From IMG/VR virus record IMGVR_UViG_3300042307_000144, positions 1 to 20,394 of that record: a stretch of DNA of 20,394 nt. One strand, 5' to 3'. Below the pieces are notes generated by a model, which had not been told where the DNA came from, did not search any database, and worked only from the letters and a program-made list of their open reading frames with translations. Position 1 is the stretch's first letter. Each line of letters begins with the position of its first letter. Both the position numbers and the translations under genes were made by a program. The stretch comes from a virus. Below are positions 10,400 to 18,584 of this stretch, piece after piece.

Positions 10400-13300
10400 A
10401 TGGCGTATAACGGCAAAGCACCTAATGGATTCAATCAACTAAGCTCAAGCTTAGTAGCACTATTTGTGAGTGGAAGTAGATCTGCGGATTTTCAACCAAC
10501 TGCATCACAATTTTTCGGCAGTGTATCCTCCTCTGCTTTTTTGGGTGATGGTTCGGGTTTAACAAATTTATCAGTTGATTCATTAGGAGATATAACAACA
10601 TTAAAATCCGGCTCAACTACGGCAGTTATTTCTCCAAATCAGGGATTACGAGTTAATACGGCATTAACGGTAAGAGATTTTTTAATTGTAACTGGTTCAA
10701 CTACTATTGGTAGTAATTTAGTAGTAACGGGTTCAATAACAACTAATAATAATATCACTTATAATGGTGGTAGTGATTTTACAATTTCAAATAGTGGAAA
10801 TGGTAATCTTATAGTTGATACAAATGGAGCAGGAAAAATATTATTACAAAGTCCAACCGAAATCACAGGCAATTCTTTAGTTACTGGAGATTTAAGAATA
10901 ACTGGAACATTATCAGCTAGTTTAGTATCAACTACATTTATTACATCATCTCAGTTAAATGTATCTACTAATTTAATTACAATGAACACCGATTCTAATA
11001 CAATTAGATATGGTGGTATTGCGGTAATAGATTCGGGTTCAGCACCATATAGAAGTGGTTCATTATTATTTGATTCGGTGCAAGATAGATGGATATATGT
11101 TCATCAAGCAGCTGCTGGGAATACAATAACCTCATCTATTTTAATGATGGGGCCTGAAACATATAATTCATTAGGAAGTGAAACTCAAATAACTAGAAAC
11201 CGATTAACAAAAGGTTCGGCAGGACAAAGTGGTGAACATATTTCCGATTCTAATATAGAAGATAATGGTTCAAAAGTAAGAGTAAATTCAAATACAGAAA
11301 TTACAGGTTCATTAATTGTTACTGGTGATAAAATAACAGTAAACGCTATTGGTGGAGATGAGGGAGGTGAAATTTTATTAGGAAAAGCAATAACCAACAC
11401 AACACTTGTAGGTGAAGGTGTAACAATAGATGTTTTTCAAAATAGATTAAGATTTTTTGAGCAAGGTGGAACTGCTAGAGGAGGGTATCTTGATATATCT
11501 ACTTTAACTGCGGGAGTTGGAACAAATTTAGTAACTGCGGGAACGTCGGGAACATCTGGTACATCGGGTACAAGTGGAGTTAATGGTACTAGTGGAACTT
11601 CAGGTTCTTCAGGAACATCAGCTACAAGTGGAACATCGGGTGTAAGTGGAACTTCAGGTTCTTCGGGAACATCAGGAACTTCGGGAGTTAGTGGAAGTAG
11701 TGGAACAAGTGGAACGAGTGGAAGTAGTGGAACATCAGCAACATCGGGAACTTCGGGAAGTAGTGGAACTAGAGGAACAAGTGGAACATCAGGTACAAGT
11801 GCAACATCAGGTTCAAGCGGAAGTAGTGGAAGTAGTGGTTCTTCGGGGACAAGTGGTGTAAGTGGAGCCGGTGGAACTTCGGGTTCATCAGGTACAAGTG
11901 GAACATCGGGTAGTAGTGGAACATCAGCAACGGCGGGTTCATCAGGAACTTCGGGAACTAGAGGAACATCAGGAACTTCGGGAACTTCAGCAACAAGCGG
12001 AACTAGTGGGACAAGTGGAACATCAGCAACCGCAGGTTCGAGTGGAAGTAGTGGTAGTAGTGGAACTTCGGGAAGTAGTGGAACTTCTGCAACAAGCGGA
12101 AGTAGTGGAACTTCAGGAACATCAGGTACAAGTGGAACATCAGCAACTGCGGGTTCTTCGGGAACAAGCGGTAGTAGTGGGACTAGTGGTATAAGTGGAG
12201 CAGGTGGTTCTTCGGGAACTACTGGTAGTAGTGGAACGAGTGGAACATCAGGAACATCTGCAACAAGCGGAACAAGTGGAACATCTGCGACAAGCGGAAC
12301 ATCGGCAACTTCGGGAAGTAGTGGTAGTTCTGGTATTACTGGAGCAGGTGGAGGAAGTGGTTCTTCGGGAAGTAGTGGAACAAGTGGAACATCTGCAACT
12401 GCAGGTAGTAGTGGAACGAGTGGAACTAGAGGGACAAGTGGAACTTCAGGAACAAGTGGTATAAGTGGAGCAGGTGGTTCTTCGGGTCTGACTGGTTCTT
12501 CGGGAACTTCGGGAACGAGTGGAACTTCAGGAACATCAGCAACTGCGGGTAGTAGTGGAACGAGTGGAACTAGAGGGACAAGTGGAACTTCAGGAACATC
12601 AGCAACTTCGGGAACGAGTGGAAGTAGTGGAAGTAGTGGTTCATCGGGAGCACAAGGAACTTCAGGCTCAGCAGGAACTTCGGGAACAAGTGGAACTTCG
12701 GGAACAAGCGGAACATCCGGCACCTCAGCAACAAGCGGAACATCGGGAACATCAGCAACAAGTGGAAGTGGTGGTAGTAGTGGAACGAGTGGAACTAGAG
12801 GAACATCGGGAACTTCGGGAACGAGTGGTGTGAGTGGAGCATCTGGCTCAAGCGGAAGTAGTGGAACATCGGGAACAAGCGGAACATCAGCAACTTCGGG
12901 AACAAGCGGAACATCCGCAACTTCGGGAACGAGTGGTTCATCTGGTACAAGTGGAACATCGGGAACTTCAGCAACGAGTGGAACATCAGCAACTTCGGGA
13001 ACAAGCGGAACATCAGCAACTTCGGGAAGTAGTGGTGTAAGTGGAACTTCAGGAACTTCGGGAACGGGTGGTAGTAGTGGAACAAGTGGAACTAGAGGAA
13101 CATCAGGAACTTCGGGAACTTCAGCAACATCAGGAACTTCAGCAACAAGCGGAACTTCCGGTTCATCTGGTACAAGTGGGTTATCGGGAGCAACAGGTTC
13201 ATCGGGAAGTAGTGGAACATCGGGAACTTCAGGAACATCTGCAACAAGTGGAACGGGTGGAAGTAGTGGAACTTCCGGAACATCAGGAACATCAGCAACA

Positions 13301-15304
13301 AGCGGAACTTCAGCAACGAGTGGAACGAGTGGAACTTCAGCAACTTCTGGAACAAGTGGAACTAGGGGGACAAGTGGAACTTCGGGAACATCCGGAACAA
13401 GTGGAACATCGGCAACATCAGGAACTTCGGGAACATCAGCAACATCAGGAACTTCGGGAGCTAGTGGAACAAATGGAGTATTATCATTAACAGGAGCAAC
13501 TGATAATGGTTTAATAACATTAAATGGAACGGCACCAAATGCAACAGTTGAAACTAATTTAACATTCGATGGAGCAACACTTACATTAACAGGTGACCAA
13601 ATCGTAAGAGCAGCGGCAACACAAGATGGTGTAAGATTAGTTGGTAGAGCAGGTGGAACTGGAAACTTCAGAGTAAGTATTACTCCTGAAACTTTATCGG
13701 CAGATAGAACCCTAACTCTTGCTAATGGTAATACTACCTTAGTAACGGGAACGATGGTTTCTACTACGAGAACTATCACAATAAATGGAACTACAAACCA
13801 AGTAGTTTCATCAGCAGGTGGACAAGATTTATCATCAAATAGAACTTGGACATTATCCCTACCACAAAATATTCATACAGCAGCAACTCCAACATTTGGT
13901 GGATTAACTCTTTCGGGAGCACAATCTATAACAGGTGGTGGATTAACTATAAGAACTGCGGCAACGCAAGATGGTGTAATAATAGCAGGTAGAGCAGGTG
14001 GAACGGGTACTTTTGATGTAACAATTTCTCCAACAACTCTAACCGCTGATAGAACTTTAACATTAGCAGATGGTAACACTACTTTAGTTGGTGGAACAAT
14101 GCTTACAACGGCTAGAAGTATATCTACAACTGGAGGTATTACGGGTGGAGGTGATTTATCAGCAGATAGAACATTCACAATTGCAGATGGTGCATTAACA
14201 AACGCTAAATTAGCAAACTCATCTATAACCGTAACTGCGGGAACTGGTATGAGTGGAGGTGGTGCAGTATCATTGGGTGGAACTGTAACATTAACAAACG
14301 CGGGTGTAACTTCAAATGTAGCAGGAACAGGTATTAGTGTAAGTGGTGCTACGGGAGCAGTAACAATTACGAATACGGGTGTAACATCTTTAACAGGAAC
14401 ATCGAATCAAATTTCAGTAAGTGCTGGAACGGGAGCTGTAACATTATCAACTCCTCAAAATATTCATACGGCAGCAACACCCACATTTGCTAGACAAACT
14501 TTAAGTGGAACGCCAACCGTATGGAGTGCAACAACTCCTGGTACAGGAAATGGTGATTTACATTTAGGTTCTGCGAGTGGAACAGCTAACGCTGGTTTTG
14601 CAATAACTTTTGGAGCAAGAGATGCAAGTTCGGGTGGAAACGGTCAAGCGGGTATCTATATTAACTCAGATGGTTCATACGGTACAAGAATGTATATCGC
14701 TACAACCGATTCATATGCTACTGGTGCGAGAACTGCAATCAGTATTAATGAAGGTGGTGCCGTTAGTATAATAAGAAGCGGATTAACATTATCAGCAGAT
14801 TCAACATCAATATCATTCTCATCTGCAACTGGAGCTAAAACAATATCAACAGGTGGTTCAACCGATTTATTTTTAAGTCCAGGCGGTAATGTAAGAATTG
14901 GAACTGCTGGAACATCTGTAGCAGCTAAATTGCAAGTTGGTGGTGATATTAGAGCAACGGGTGAAGTTGTAGCATACGCAGCATCTGATAAAAATCTAAA
15001 GGATAATATCCAAAAAATAGAATCTCCATTAGAAATTATTTCTAAAATAGGTGGTTATACATTTGATTGGAATAAAAATCAACAAACATATACAGGCAAA
15101 GATTACGGAGTAATTGCACAAGAAATTGAGGAAGTAATGCCTGAATTAGTAATTACTCGTGAAAGTGGTTATAAGGCAGTTAATTACGAAAAAATTATAC
15201 CTTTATTGATTGAATCCATAAAAGAGCAGCAGAACGCCATAGTAGCCCAACAAACTGAAATTAAAGAGTTAAGAGAAGTAATAAACAACATTTTAAATAA
15301 GTAA
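10400..15304 (+). CDS. Collagen-like tail fibre with C-terminal S74 chaperone (fibre 2)
   Basis: A complete 1,634-residue fibre. Residues 1 to about 380 hold N-terminal attachment-type and fibre modules ([12 protein letters not shown] near 50; GGIAVIDSGSAPYRSGSLLF, then DRWIYVHQ). Residues 381-1026 are a Gly-X-Y tract without proline or aspartate. A cap follows, with a TGATDNGLIT motif also found after the tract of fibre 1, then a beta-rich shaft with internal duplications. The end is an S74 intramolecular chaperone (from Ser1529) with a coiled-coil-like tail. In known endosialidase-type fibres this domain drives trimerisation and then cuts itself off. The ATG follows the previous stop by 11 bases. 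Being a fibre is confident; its receptor specificity is unknown. Confidence 0.9.
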   Translation: MAYNGKAPNGFNQLSSSLVALFVSGSRSADFQPTASQFFGSVSSSAFLGDGSGLTNLSVDSLGDITTLKSGSTTAVISPNQGLRVNTALTVRDFLIVTGSTTIGSNLVVTGSITTNNNITYNGGSDFTISNSGNGNLIVDTNGAGKILLQSPTEITGNSLVTGDLRITGTLSASLVSTTFITSSQLNVSTNLITMNTDSNTIRYGGIAVIDSGSAPYRSGSLLFDSVQDRWIYVHQAAAGNTITSSILMMGPETYNSLGSETQITRNRLTKGSAGQSGEHISDSNIEDNGSKVRVNSNTEITGSLIVTGDKITVNAIGGDEGGEILLGKAITNTTLVGEGVTIDVFQNRLRFFEQGGTARGGYLDISTLTAGVGTNLVTAGTSGTSGTSGTSGVNGTSGTSGSSGTSATSGTSGVSGTSGSSGTSGTSGVSGSSGTSGTSGSSGTSATSGTSGSSGTRGTSGTSGTSATSGSSGSSGSSGSSGTSGVSGAGGTSGSSGTSGTSGSSGTSATAGSSGTSGTRGTSGTSGTSATSGTSGTSGTSATAGSSGSSGSSGTSGSSGTSATSGSSGTSGTSGTSGTSATAGSSGTSGSSGTSGISGAGGSSGTTGSSGTSGTSGTSATSGTSGTSATSGTSATSGSSGSSGITGAGGGSGSSGSSGTSGTSATAGSSGTSGTRGTSGTSGTSGISGAGGSSGLTGSSGTSGTSGTSGTSATAGSSGTSGTRGTSGTSGTSATSGTSGSSGSSGSSGAQGTSGSAGTSGTSGTSGTSGTSGTSATSGTSGTSATSGSGGSSGTSGTRGTSGTSGTSGVSGASGSSGSSGTSGTSGTSATSGTSGTSATSGTSGSSGTSGTSGTSATSGTSATSGTSGTSATSGSSGVSGTSGTSGTGGSSGTSGTRGTSGTSGTSATSGTSATSGTSGSSGTSGLSGATGSSGSSGTSGTSGTSATSGTGGSSGTSGTSGTSATSGTSATSGTSGTSATSGTSGTRGTSGTSGTSGTSGTSATSGTSGTSATSGTSGASGTNGVLSLTGATDNGLITLNGTAPNATVETNLTFDGATLTLTGDQIVRAAATQDGVRLVGRAGGTGNFRVSITPETLSADRTLTLANGNTTLVTGTMVSTTRTITINGTTNQVVSSAGGQDLSSNRTWTLSLPQNIHTAATPTFGGLTLSGAQSITGGGLTIRTAATQDGVIIAGRAGGTGTFDVTISPTTLTADRTLTLADGNTTLVGGTMLTTARSISTTGGITGGGDLSADRTFTIADGALTNAKLANSSITVTAGTGMSGGGAVSLGGTVTLTNAGVTSNVAGTGISVSGATGAVTITNTGVTSLTGTSNQISVSAGTGAVTLSTPQNIHTAATPTFARQTLSGTPTVWSATTPGTGNGDLHLGSASGTANAGFAITFGARDASSGGNGQAGIYINSDGSYGTRMYIATTDSYATGARTAISINEGGAVSIIRSGLTLSADSTSISFSSATGAKTISTGGSTDLFLSPGGNVRIGTAGTSVAAKLQVGGDIRATGEVVAYAASDKNLKDNIQKIESPLEIISKIGGYTFDWNKNQQTYTGKDYGVIAQEIEEVMPELVITRESGYKAVNYEKIIPLLIESIKEQQNAIVAQQTEIKELREVINNILNK
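11540..13477 (+). repeat. Gly-X-Y tract of fibre 2 with periodic Gly-to-Ala sites
   Basis: 646 residues (215 triplets plus a final Gly) with no register-shifting insertions. Triplets are mostly GTS and GSS, with GTR (about seven), GAG, GVS and GIS. About 29 [12 protein letters not shown] sites replace the obligate Gly by Ala. No Pro and no Asp are seen. If triple-helical, its length would be about 185 nm. Confidence 0.9.
13613..14122 (+). repeat. Duplicated shaft module in fibre 2
   Basis: Two in-frame copies (13613-13777 and 13958-14122, offset 345 nt) share AATQDGV, GRAGGTG, ADRTLTLA and GNTTLV. A shorter duplicate, PQNIHTAATPTF, occurs at 13862 and 14453. These are typical beta-structured fibre-shaft duplications. 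Confidence 0.85.
14984..15301 (+). other. S74 intramolecular chaperone domain and autocleavage site
   Basis: Residues 1529-1634 of fibre 2 begin with SDKNLKDNI, the signature of the peptidase S74 / endosialidase-type chaperone, followed by GYTFDWN, YGVIAQEIEEVMPELV and VNYEKIIPLLIESI. In known members cleavage occurs just before the signature Ser, here Ser1529 (codon 14984), using a Ser-Lys dyad. This would release a 106-residue chaperone ending in a helical segment rich in Gln and Glu. Confidence 0.9.
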
Positions 15305-15351
15305 TACTTATCTAAAGTGATGTTAATATTGAATAATAAAGTTTAAAAACA

Positions 15352-15600
15352 ATGGGTTTAATTCCTGCTACCGGTTCGGAAATTGCTATGGGAAAGGTAT
15401 ATAGGGCATTTGGTCTATCGGCTGGATATCCTCCTGCGGCTAATACGAACATTGGATTAAACAATACACCATCCGGCGGTGGAACATCTATTGGGCAGAA
15501 TAGAAACTTAGGATTAGGTCAAACTAATTTAGTTATAGGTGCTGAATCTGAATTGAGTATTAAATTCGGAGGTATTACAACACCACAAGATTATCCATAA
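15352..15600 (+). CDS. Small tail-associated protein
   Basis: An 82-residue protein starting MGLIPATGSEIAMGKVYRAF and continuing with NIGLNNTPSGGG. The arrangement P-x-(S/T)-G-x-I-x-M-x-x-V...FG...(S/G)LN recalls short phage tail proteins of the type PASGPISM...EFG...SLN, although I cannot assign a named family. It is rich in Gly, Asn and Ile, with no charged cluster, signal peptide or membrane helix. It follows fibre 2 after 47 A/T-rich bases, with no clear terminator or strong promoter between. It is the last structural-type gene before the promoter at 15605. Probable role: minor tail or fibre-base component. Confidence 0.5.
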   Translation: MGLIPATGSEIAMGKVYRAFGLSAGYPPAANTNIGLNNTPSGGGTSIGQNRNLGLGQTNLVIGAESELSIKFGGITTPQDYP

Positions 15601-15604
15601 AATG

Positions 15605-15636
15605 TTTGGTAATATCAGATATTTTTCGTATATTTG
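15605..15636 (+). promoter_or_regulatory. Bacteroidota-type promoter upstream of the glycosylation cassette
   Basis: TTTG at 15605-15608 is followed after 20 bases by TATATTTG at 15629-15636, an exact fit to the Bacteroidota -33/-7 consensus (TTTG, 19-21 bases, TAnnTTTG). The expected transcription start is a few bases downstream, giving a leader of only about 10 bases before the ATG at 15652. Confidence 0.7.
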
Positions 15637-15651
15637 TTAAAATGTTTTGTT

Positions 15652-16098
15652 ATGAAATTAAGTTACAAAGAATCTATGTCCGAATATGAATTAAAAAACA
15701 TAGTTTGGAATGGAATTGACTACGATAAAAGAAAACTTATTAGATTTGTTGAAAAATACGAATATCTAAAAACTCTTGCTGAAACGGATGAAGTAAAAGA
15801 AGAAATCCAAATAATGGATGGAATACTTAAATCCCACAACTCTGATAATCTTCAGAAACTCTTACAAAACGATTTAGAATATAGTAGATGGGCTACTATA
15901 GAAAGATTAGCAAGAAAAGTATCCACCGAAGTTCTTTTGGATGGAAAATACTCTAAACATACTTTTGAAACCATAAGTAATTTACCAATTGTAGATTATA
16001 AATTAATAATTAGACGTTCTAAGGAACTAATTAATATCATTAACGAAACAATTGCTGAAGCTGAAATGGATACATCTAAAATACCTGGTGTAAAATGA
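15652..16098 (+). CDS. Protein of unknown function, first gene of the cassette
   Basis: A 148-residue, highly charged and probably all-helical protein; I do not recognise a family. Lys/Glu-rich stretches such as DYDKRKLIRFVEKYEYLK and EVKEEIQIMDGILK suggest helices, with no signal peptide, membrane segment or catalytic motif. I chose the ATG at 15652 because the in-frame TTG at 15634 lies inside the promoter -7 element. The stop overlaps the next start (ATGA at 16095), so it is probably translated together with the following glycosyltransferase. It could be a regulator or accessory factor of the cassette, but nothing in the sequence decides this. Confidence 0.65.
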   Translation: MKLSYKESMSEYELKNIVWNGIDYDKRKLIRFVEKYEYLKTLAETDEVKEEIQIMDGILKSHNSDNLQKLLQNDLEYSRWATIERLARKVSTEVLLDGKYSKHTFETISNLPIVDYKLIIRRSKELINIINETIAEAEMDTSKIPGVK

Positions 16099-16808
16099 GT
16101 ATCTACAAAAACACTTTATGGCAAGGGTTACCAACATCGGTAGCTATATTAGTTCCGAGTAAAGATACGGTATATTCTCACTTTGCTTATTCATTAAGTA
16201 ATTTGGTTAAGACAACTACACAAATGGGAATTGAAACTCATTTGTTTTTTGATGCTTCAACTATTCTAATAAATCAAAGAGAAAGTTTAATCAAACAGGC
16301 AATAGAAGTTGGAGCAGAATGGGTTCTTTGGTTAGATAGTGATATGATGTTCCCACCAACCACCCTATTAAGGTTACTATCACACAATCAAAATATTGTG
16401 GGGTGTAACTATATGAAAAGAACATACCCCTTTAAATCGGTTGCATATACCGATACAAGCGATTGGGAAAGTTGGATACCCATACAATATTCAGATGAAT
16501 TGGTAACTGCTGAGGCAATGGGAATGGGTTGTGTATTAATGAGGACTGAAATATTCCAAAAATTACAAAAACCATACTTCGAATACACATATCAGCCAAA
16601 AACAGAAGATTGGGGAGGTGAAGATTTTACTCTATTTAAGAAATTAAATAAATTGGGTTATGAGTTAAAGATAGATATGAATTTAAGTAATGAAATAAAC
16701 CATATTGGAACTTTTGCCTATGGTAGGACCGTATCTACTAATGAGGTTAAGAAAAAAGAGTGGAAATCTAAAGAAAATAAGAAAAAAGATTTGGAAAATA
16801 CTAAATAA
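16095..16808 (+). CDS. GT-A fold glycosyltransferase (GT2-like)
   Basis: A 237-residue enzyme expected to transfer a sugar from a nucleotide-sugar donor in the cytoplasm. It starts with a Rossmann-like strand (SVAILVPSKD, 15-24). The sequence AEWVLWLDSDMMFP (74-87) carries the metal-binding DxD motif at 81-83. NIVGCNYMKRTYPF (100-113) and EAMGMGCVLMRTEIF (140-154) form the acceptor side. WGGEDFTLFKKLNKLG (173-188) and the NHIG histidine (about 203) complete the GT-A pattern. A Lys-rich tail (about 218-235) may be disordered. Its start overlaps the upstream stop by ATGA. The donor and acceptor cannot be read from the sequence; the adjacent Thr/Ser-rich fibres or a host glycan are candidates. 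Confidence 0.8.
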   Translation: MSIYKNTLWQGLPTSVAILVPSKDTVYSHFAYSLSNLVKTTTQMGIETHLFFDASTILINQRESLIKQAIEVGAEWVLWLDSDMMFPPTTLLRLLSHNQNIVGCNYMKRTYPFKSVAYTDTSDWESWIPIQYSDELVTAEAMGMGCVLMRTEIFQKLQKPYFEYTYQPKTEDWGGEDFTLFKKLNKLGYELKIDMNLSNEINHIGTFAYGRTVSTNEVKKKEWKSKENKKKDLENTK

Positions 16809-16821
16809 TTTCGTATCTTTA
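16790..16821 (+). promoter_or_regulatory. Second Bacteroidota-type promoter
   Basis: TTTG at 16790-16793 and TATCTTTA at 16814-16821 are separated by 20 bases. This matches TTTG-N20-TAnnTTTG except for the last base. It sits across the end of the preceding gene and only 10 bases before the ATG at 16832, so the message would be nearly leaderless. Its spacing is identical to that of the site at 15605. Confidence 0.55.
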
Positions 16822-16831
16822 CCAATATTTT

Positions 16832-17557
16832 ATGATAACTGACCAATTTTACATAGAAAACTTTATAACAACCAATGAAGGTGTGGATATACCATTCAGA
16901 TGGACACATGGAGCTACTATAAAGCACATGGGTGATGGATTATTGGTATATTCTATCATTCAACATATGAGAGCAAAGGTTTGTGTGTGTATTGGGAGTG
17001 GTGGAGGGTTTATTCCACGCATTATGACTCAAGCGAGGATGGATTTGTGGGAACAACAAATATTTGAAGGAAGTAATGATAAGAATTGGGGAGATATTGG
17101 AACAACTTACGTTGTTGATGCTTGTAATGGAGTTGGTGGTAAATCTGATATAGAAGATGAGAGTTCTTTGTTTAGAAGTGCGTTTCATCCACGATTTATA
17201 AAAGAAACATCTGAAAAGGCATACTATGATTTCTTTGTTAAGCAAGATATTAAGATAGATGTTCTTTTTATAGATGGTGACCACTCATATGAAGGTGTTA
17301 AGTTGGATTTTGATTTATATTCAACGATGCTTTCAGATAAAGGTATTATAATGATACATGATACTGATGAATCTTATGAAAATAATTTAATTGTATCTGA
17401 AGATTCTAAAAAACATTGGGATAAATTTGATGGACCTGCTAAATTGATAAAAGAATTGGCTGATAATAAAGATTGGAATATAATTAACCTTTTCAATCAT
17501 AAAATATTACCAAATAAACCTTCATCAACCGGTATAACTTTATTGAATAGAAAATGA
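16832..17557 (+). CDS. Class I SAM-dependent methyltransferase (Methyltransf_24-like)
   Basis: A 241-residue enzyme predicted to transfer a methyl group from S-adenosylmethionine. Motif I is VCVCIGSGGGFIPRI (50-64). The segment KIDVLFIDGDHSYEGVKLDF (141-160), followed by GIIMIHDTD (171-179), is typical of the Methyltransf_24 and cephalosporin-hydroxylase-like group, whose members often sit in glycan or secondary-metabolite clusters. The gene has its own candidate promoter and overlaps the next gene by ATGA (17554), so it is co-translated with a glycosyltransferase. Methylation of a sugar is the simplest reading. A small-molecule or protein substrate remains possible. Confidence 0.75.
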   Translation: MITDQFYIENFITTNEGVDIPFRWTHGATIKHMGDGLLVYSIIQHMRAKVCVCIGSGGGFIPRIMTQARMDLWEQQIFEGSNDKNWGDIGTTYVVDACNGVGGKSDIEDESSLFRSAFHPRFIKETSEKAYYDFFVKQDIKIDVLFIDGDHSYEGVKLDFDLYSTMLSDKGIIMIHDTDESYENNLIVSEDSKKHWDKFDGPAKLIKELADNKDWNIINLFNHKILPNKPSSTGITLLNRK

Positions 17558-18405
17558 TAAGATTAGTTACTGTTATTGGACATGGTGTGGAATTATTACC
17601 ACATTTTATTTCTCACTACACAAAATATGTAGATGAGATTTGTATTGTTACTTATAATTCAGAATTACATCCAAATATAGATGATGAAGTTAGAGCAATA
17701 ACCGATAATCTATTTAATGTTAAGATTGTGGGAACGACAAGACATAGAATATTTGATTGGGAGGAAGTTACCAAATTATATAATCAGGCTACTTCTAAAT
17801 ATGGGGATGATTGGTGGGTTATTGCAGATATTGATGAGTTTCATTTATATCCAAAGGATAATCTCAAAGAAATGGTTAGTGATTGTGATAGAAGAGGATG
17901 GGATGTAGTTAGAGGTGGCTTTATTGATAGAGTTGGTAAAGATGGAACATTTCCTCACATAACCGATGAATTTATTTTTAAACAATTCCCAATGATGGGA
18001 TTTTTTAGATATCCGATGAGTGGGGCTTGTCCAAATAAGATTTGTGTAAAGAAAGGATATGTTAAAATAACACCCGGTCAACATTACGCTGAATTTGATG
18101 GGCATACTACTTGGAGATGGCAAGGTTGGAATCATCCACTAATAGCACCAATAGATGAGTATTCAGTTCAAGTCCATCACTTTAAATGGGATGCTAGTTG
18201 TATAGAAAGAATACAAAAGGTAGCTGATATTGGACAAGAATATGCATACTCTGATGAGTATAAAAAGATGTATGAAGAATTACGAAAATCTAAATTTTTG
18301 ATAGATATATATAAGAATGAATTTATGTTTGAGAATTCCTCAATAGCGGAATTTCGCAGATATAGAGCTTGGAACAAATTAATAAAAAAAATAGTATCGT
18401 TATGA
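17554..18405 (+). CDS. Glycosyltransferase, GT2/GT92-like
   Basis: A 283-residue enzyme of the Glyco_tranf_2_4 / GT92-like kind. The N-terminus LVTVIGHGVELLPHFISHYT (4-23) matches the common opening in which the chain says where the acceptor site lies. DWWVIADIDEFHLYP (86-100) holds the metal-binding DID motif (92-94). GGFIDRVGKDG (121-131) and the late VHHFKW (207-212) supply a catalytic-site histidine typical of this group. No membrane helix or signal is seen, so it is cytoplasmic. It overlaps both its upstream and downstream genes by ATGA. The sugar and acceptor are unknown. Confidence 0.78.
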   Translation: MIRLVTVIGHGVELLPHFISHYTKYVDEICIVTYNSELHPNIDDEVRAITDNLFNVKIVGTTRHRIFDWEEVTKLYNQATSKYGDDWWVIADIDEFHLYPKDNLKEMVSDCDRRGWDVVRGGFIDRVGKDGTFPHITDEFIFKQFPMMGFFRYPMSGACPNKICVKKGYVKITPGQHYAEFDGHTTWRWQGWNHPLIAPIDEYSVQVHHFKWDASCIERIQKVADIGQEYAYSDEYKKMYEELRKSKFLIDIYKNEFMFENSSIAEFRRYRAWNKLIKKIVSL

Positions 18406-18578
18406 CAGAAGAAGAAATGTTATTAGAACAAAGGAAAGTTAAAGCATTAGAAAAAATTGCTAATTCCTTAGATGCACTTACCATCTGGTTTGAAGAAATT
18501 GATAAAGATGAGTGGAGTGAAAGAATGCAGTATTATCTATTTGAGTGGCACAAATCATTCAAAAATACTGAAGAGTAA
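18402..18578 (+). CDS. Small acidic protein of unknown function
   Basis: A 58-residue protein I do not recognise. The ATG at 18402 is preferred because it forms an ATGA overlap with the preceding stop; an in-frame TTG at 18369 would reach back into the upstream gene. The first half (MLLEQRKVKALEKIANSLDA) has heptad-like Leu/Ile/Ala spacing consistent with a short coiled coil. The second half is Trp/Glu-rich (WFEEIDKDEWSERM). There is no signal or membrane segment. Placed between two glycosyltransferases, it may be a partner or stabiliser, but that is inference only. Confidence 0.6.
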   Translation: MTEEEMLLEQRKVKALEKIANSLDALTIWFEEIDKDEWSERMQYYLFEWHKSFKNTEE

Positions 18579-18584
18579 TAAGTT

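Noticed and set aside
11437-13779. Second long antisense Val-Pro-rich frame opposite fibre 2
   Set aside because: Same artefact of the repeat codons; its edges follow the repeat tract and not gene signals.
15324-15331. TAATATTG as a promoter -7 element before the 15352 gene
   Set aside because: It has one mismatch in the core and no TTTG at the right distance upstream.
15634-15651. TTG start giving six extra residues for the 15652 gene
   Set aside because: The TTG lies inside the TATATTTG promoter element, so it would not be in the transcript.
18369-18401. TTG start extending the 58-residue protein
   Set aside because: It would overlap the upstream gene by 37 bases, whereas the ATG at 18402 gives the ATGA overlap used throughout the cassette.
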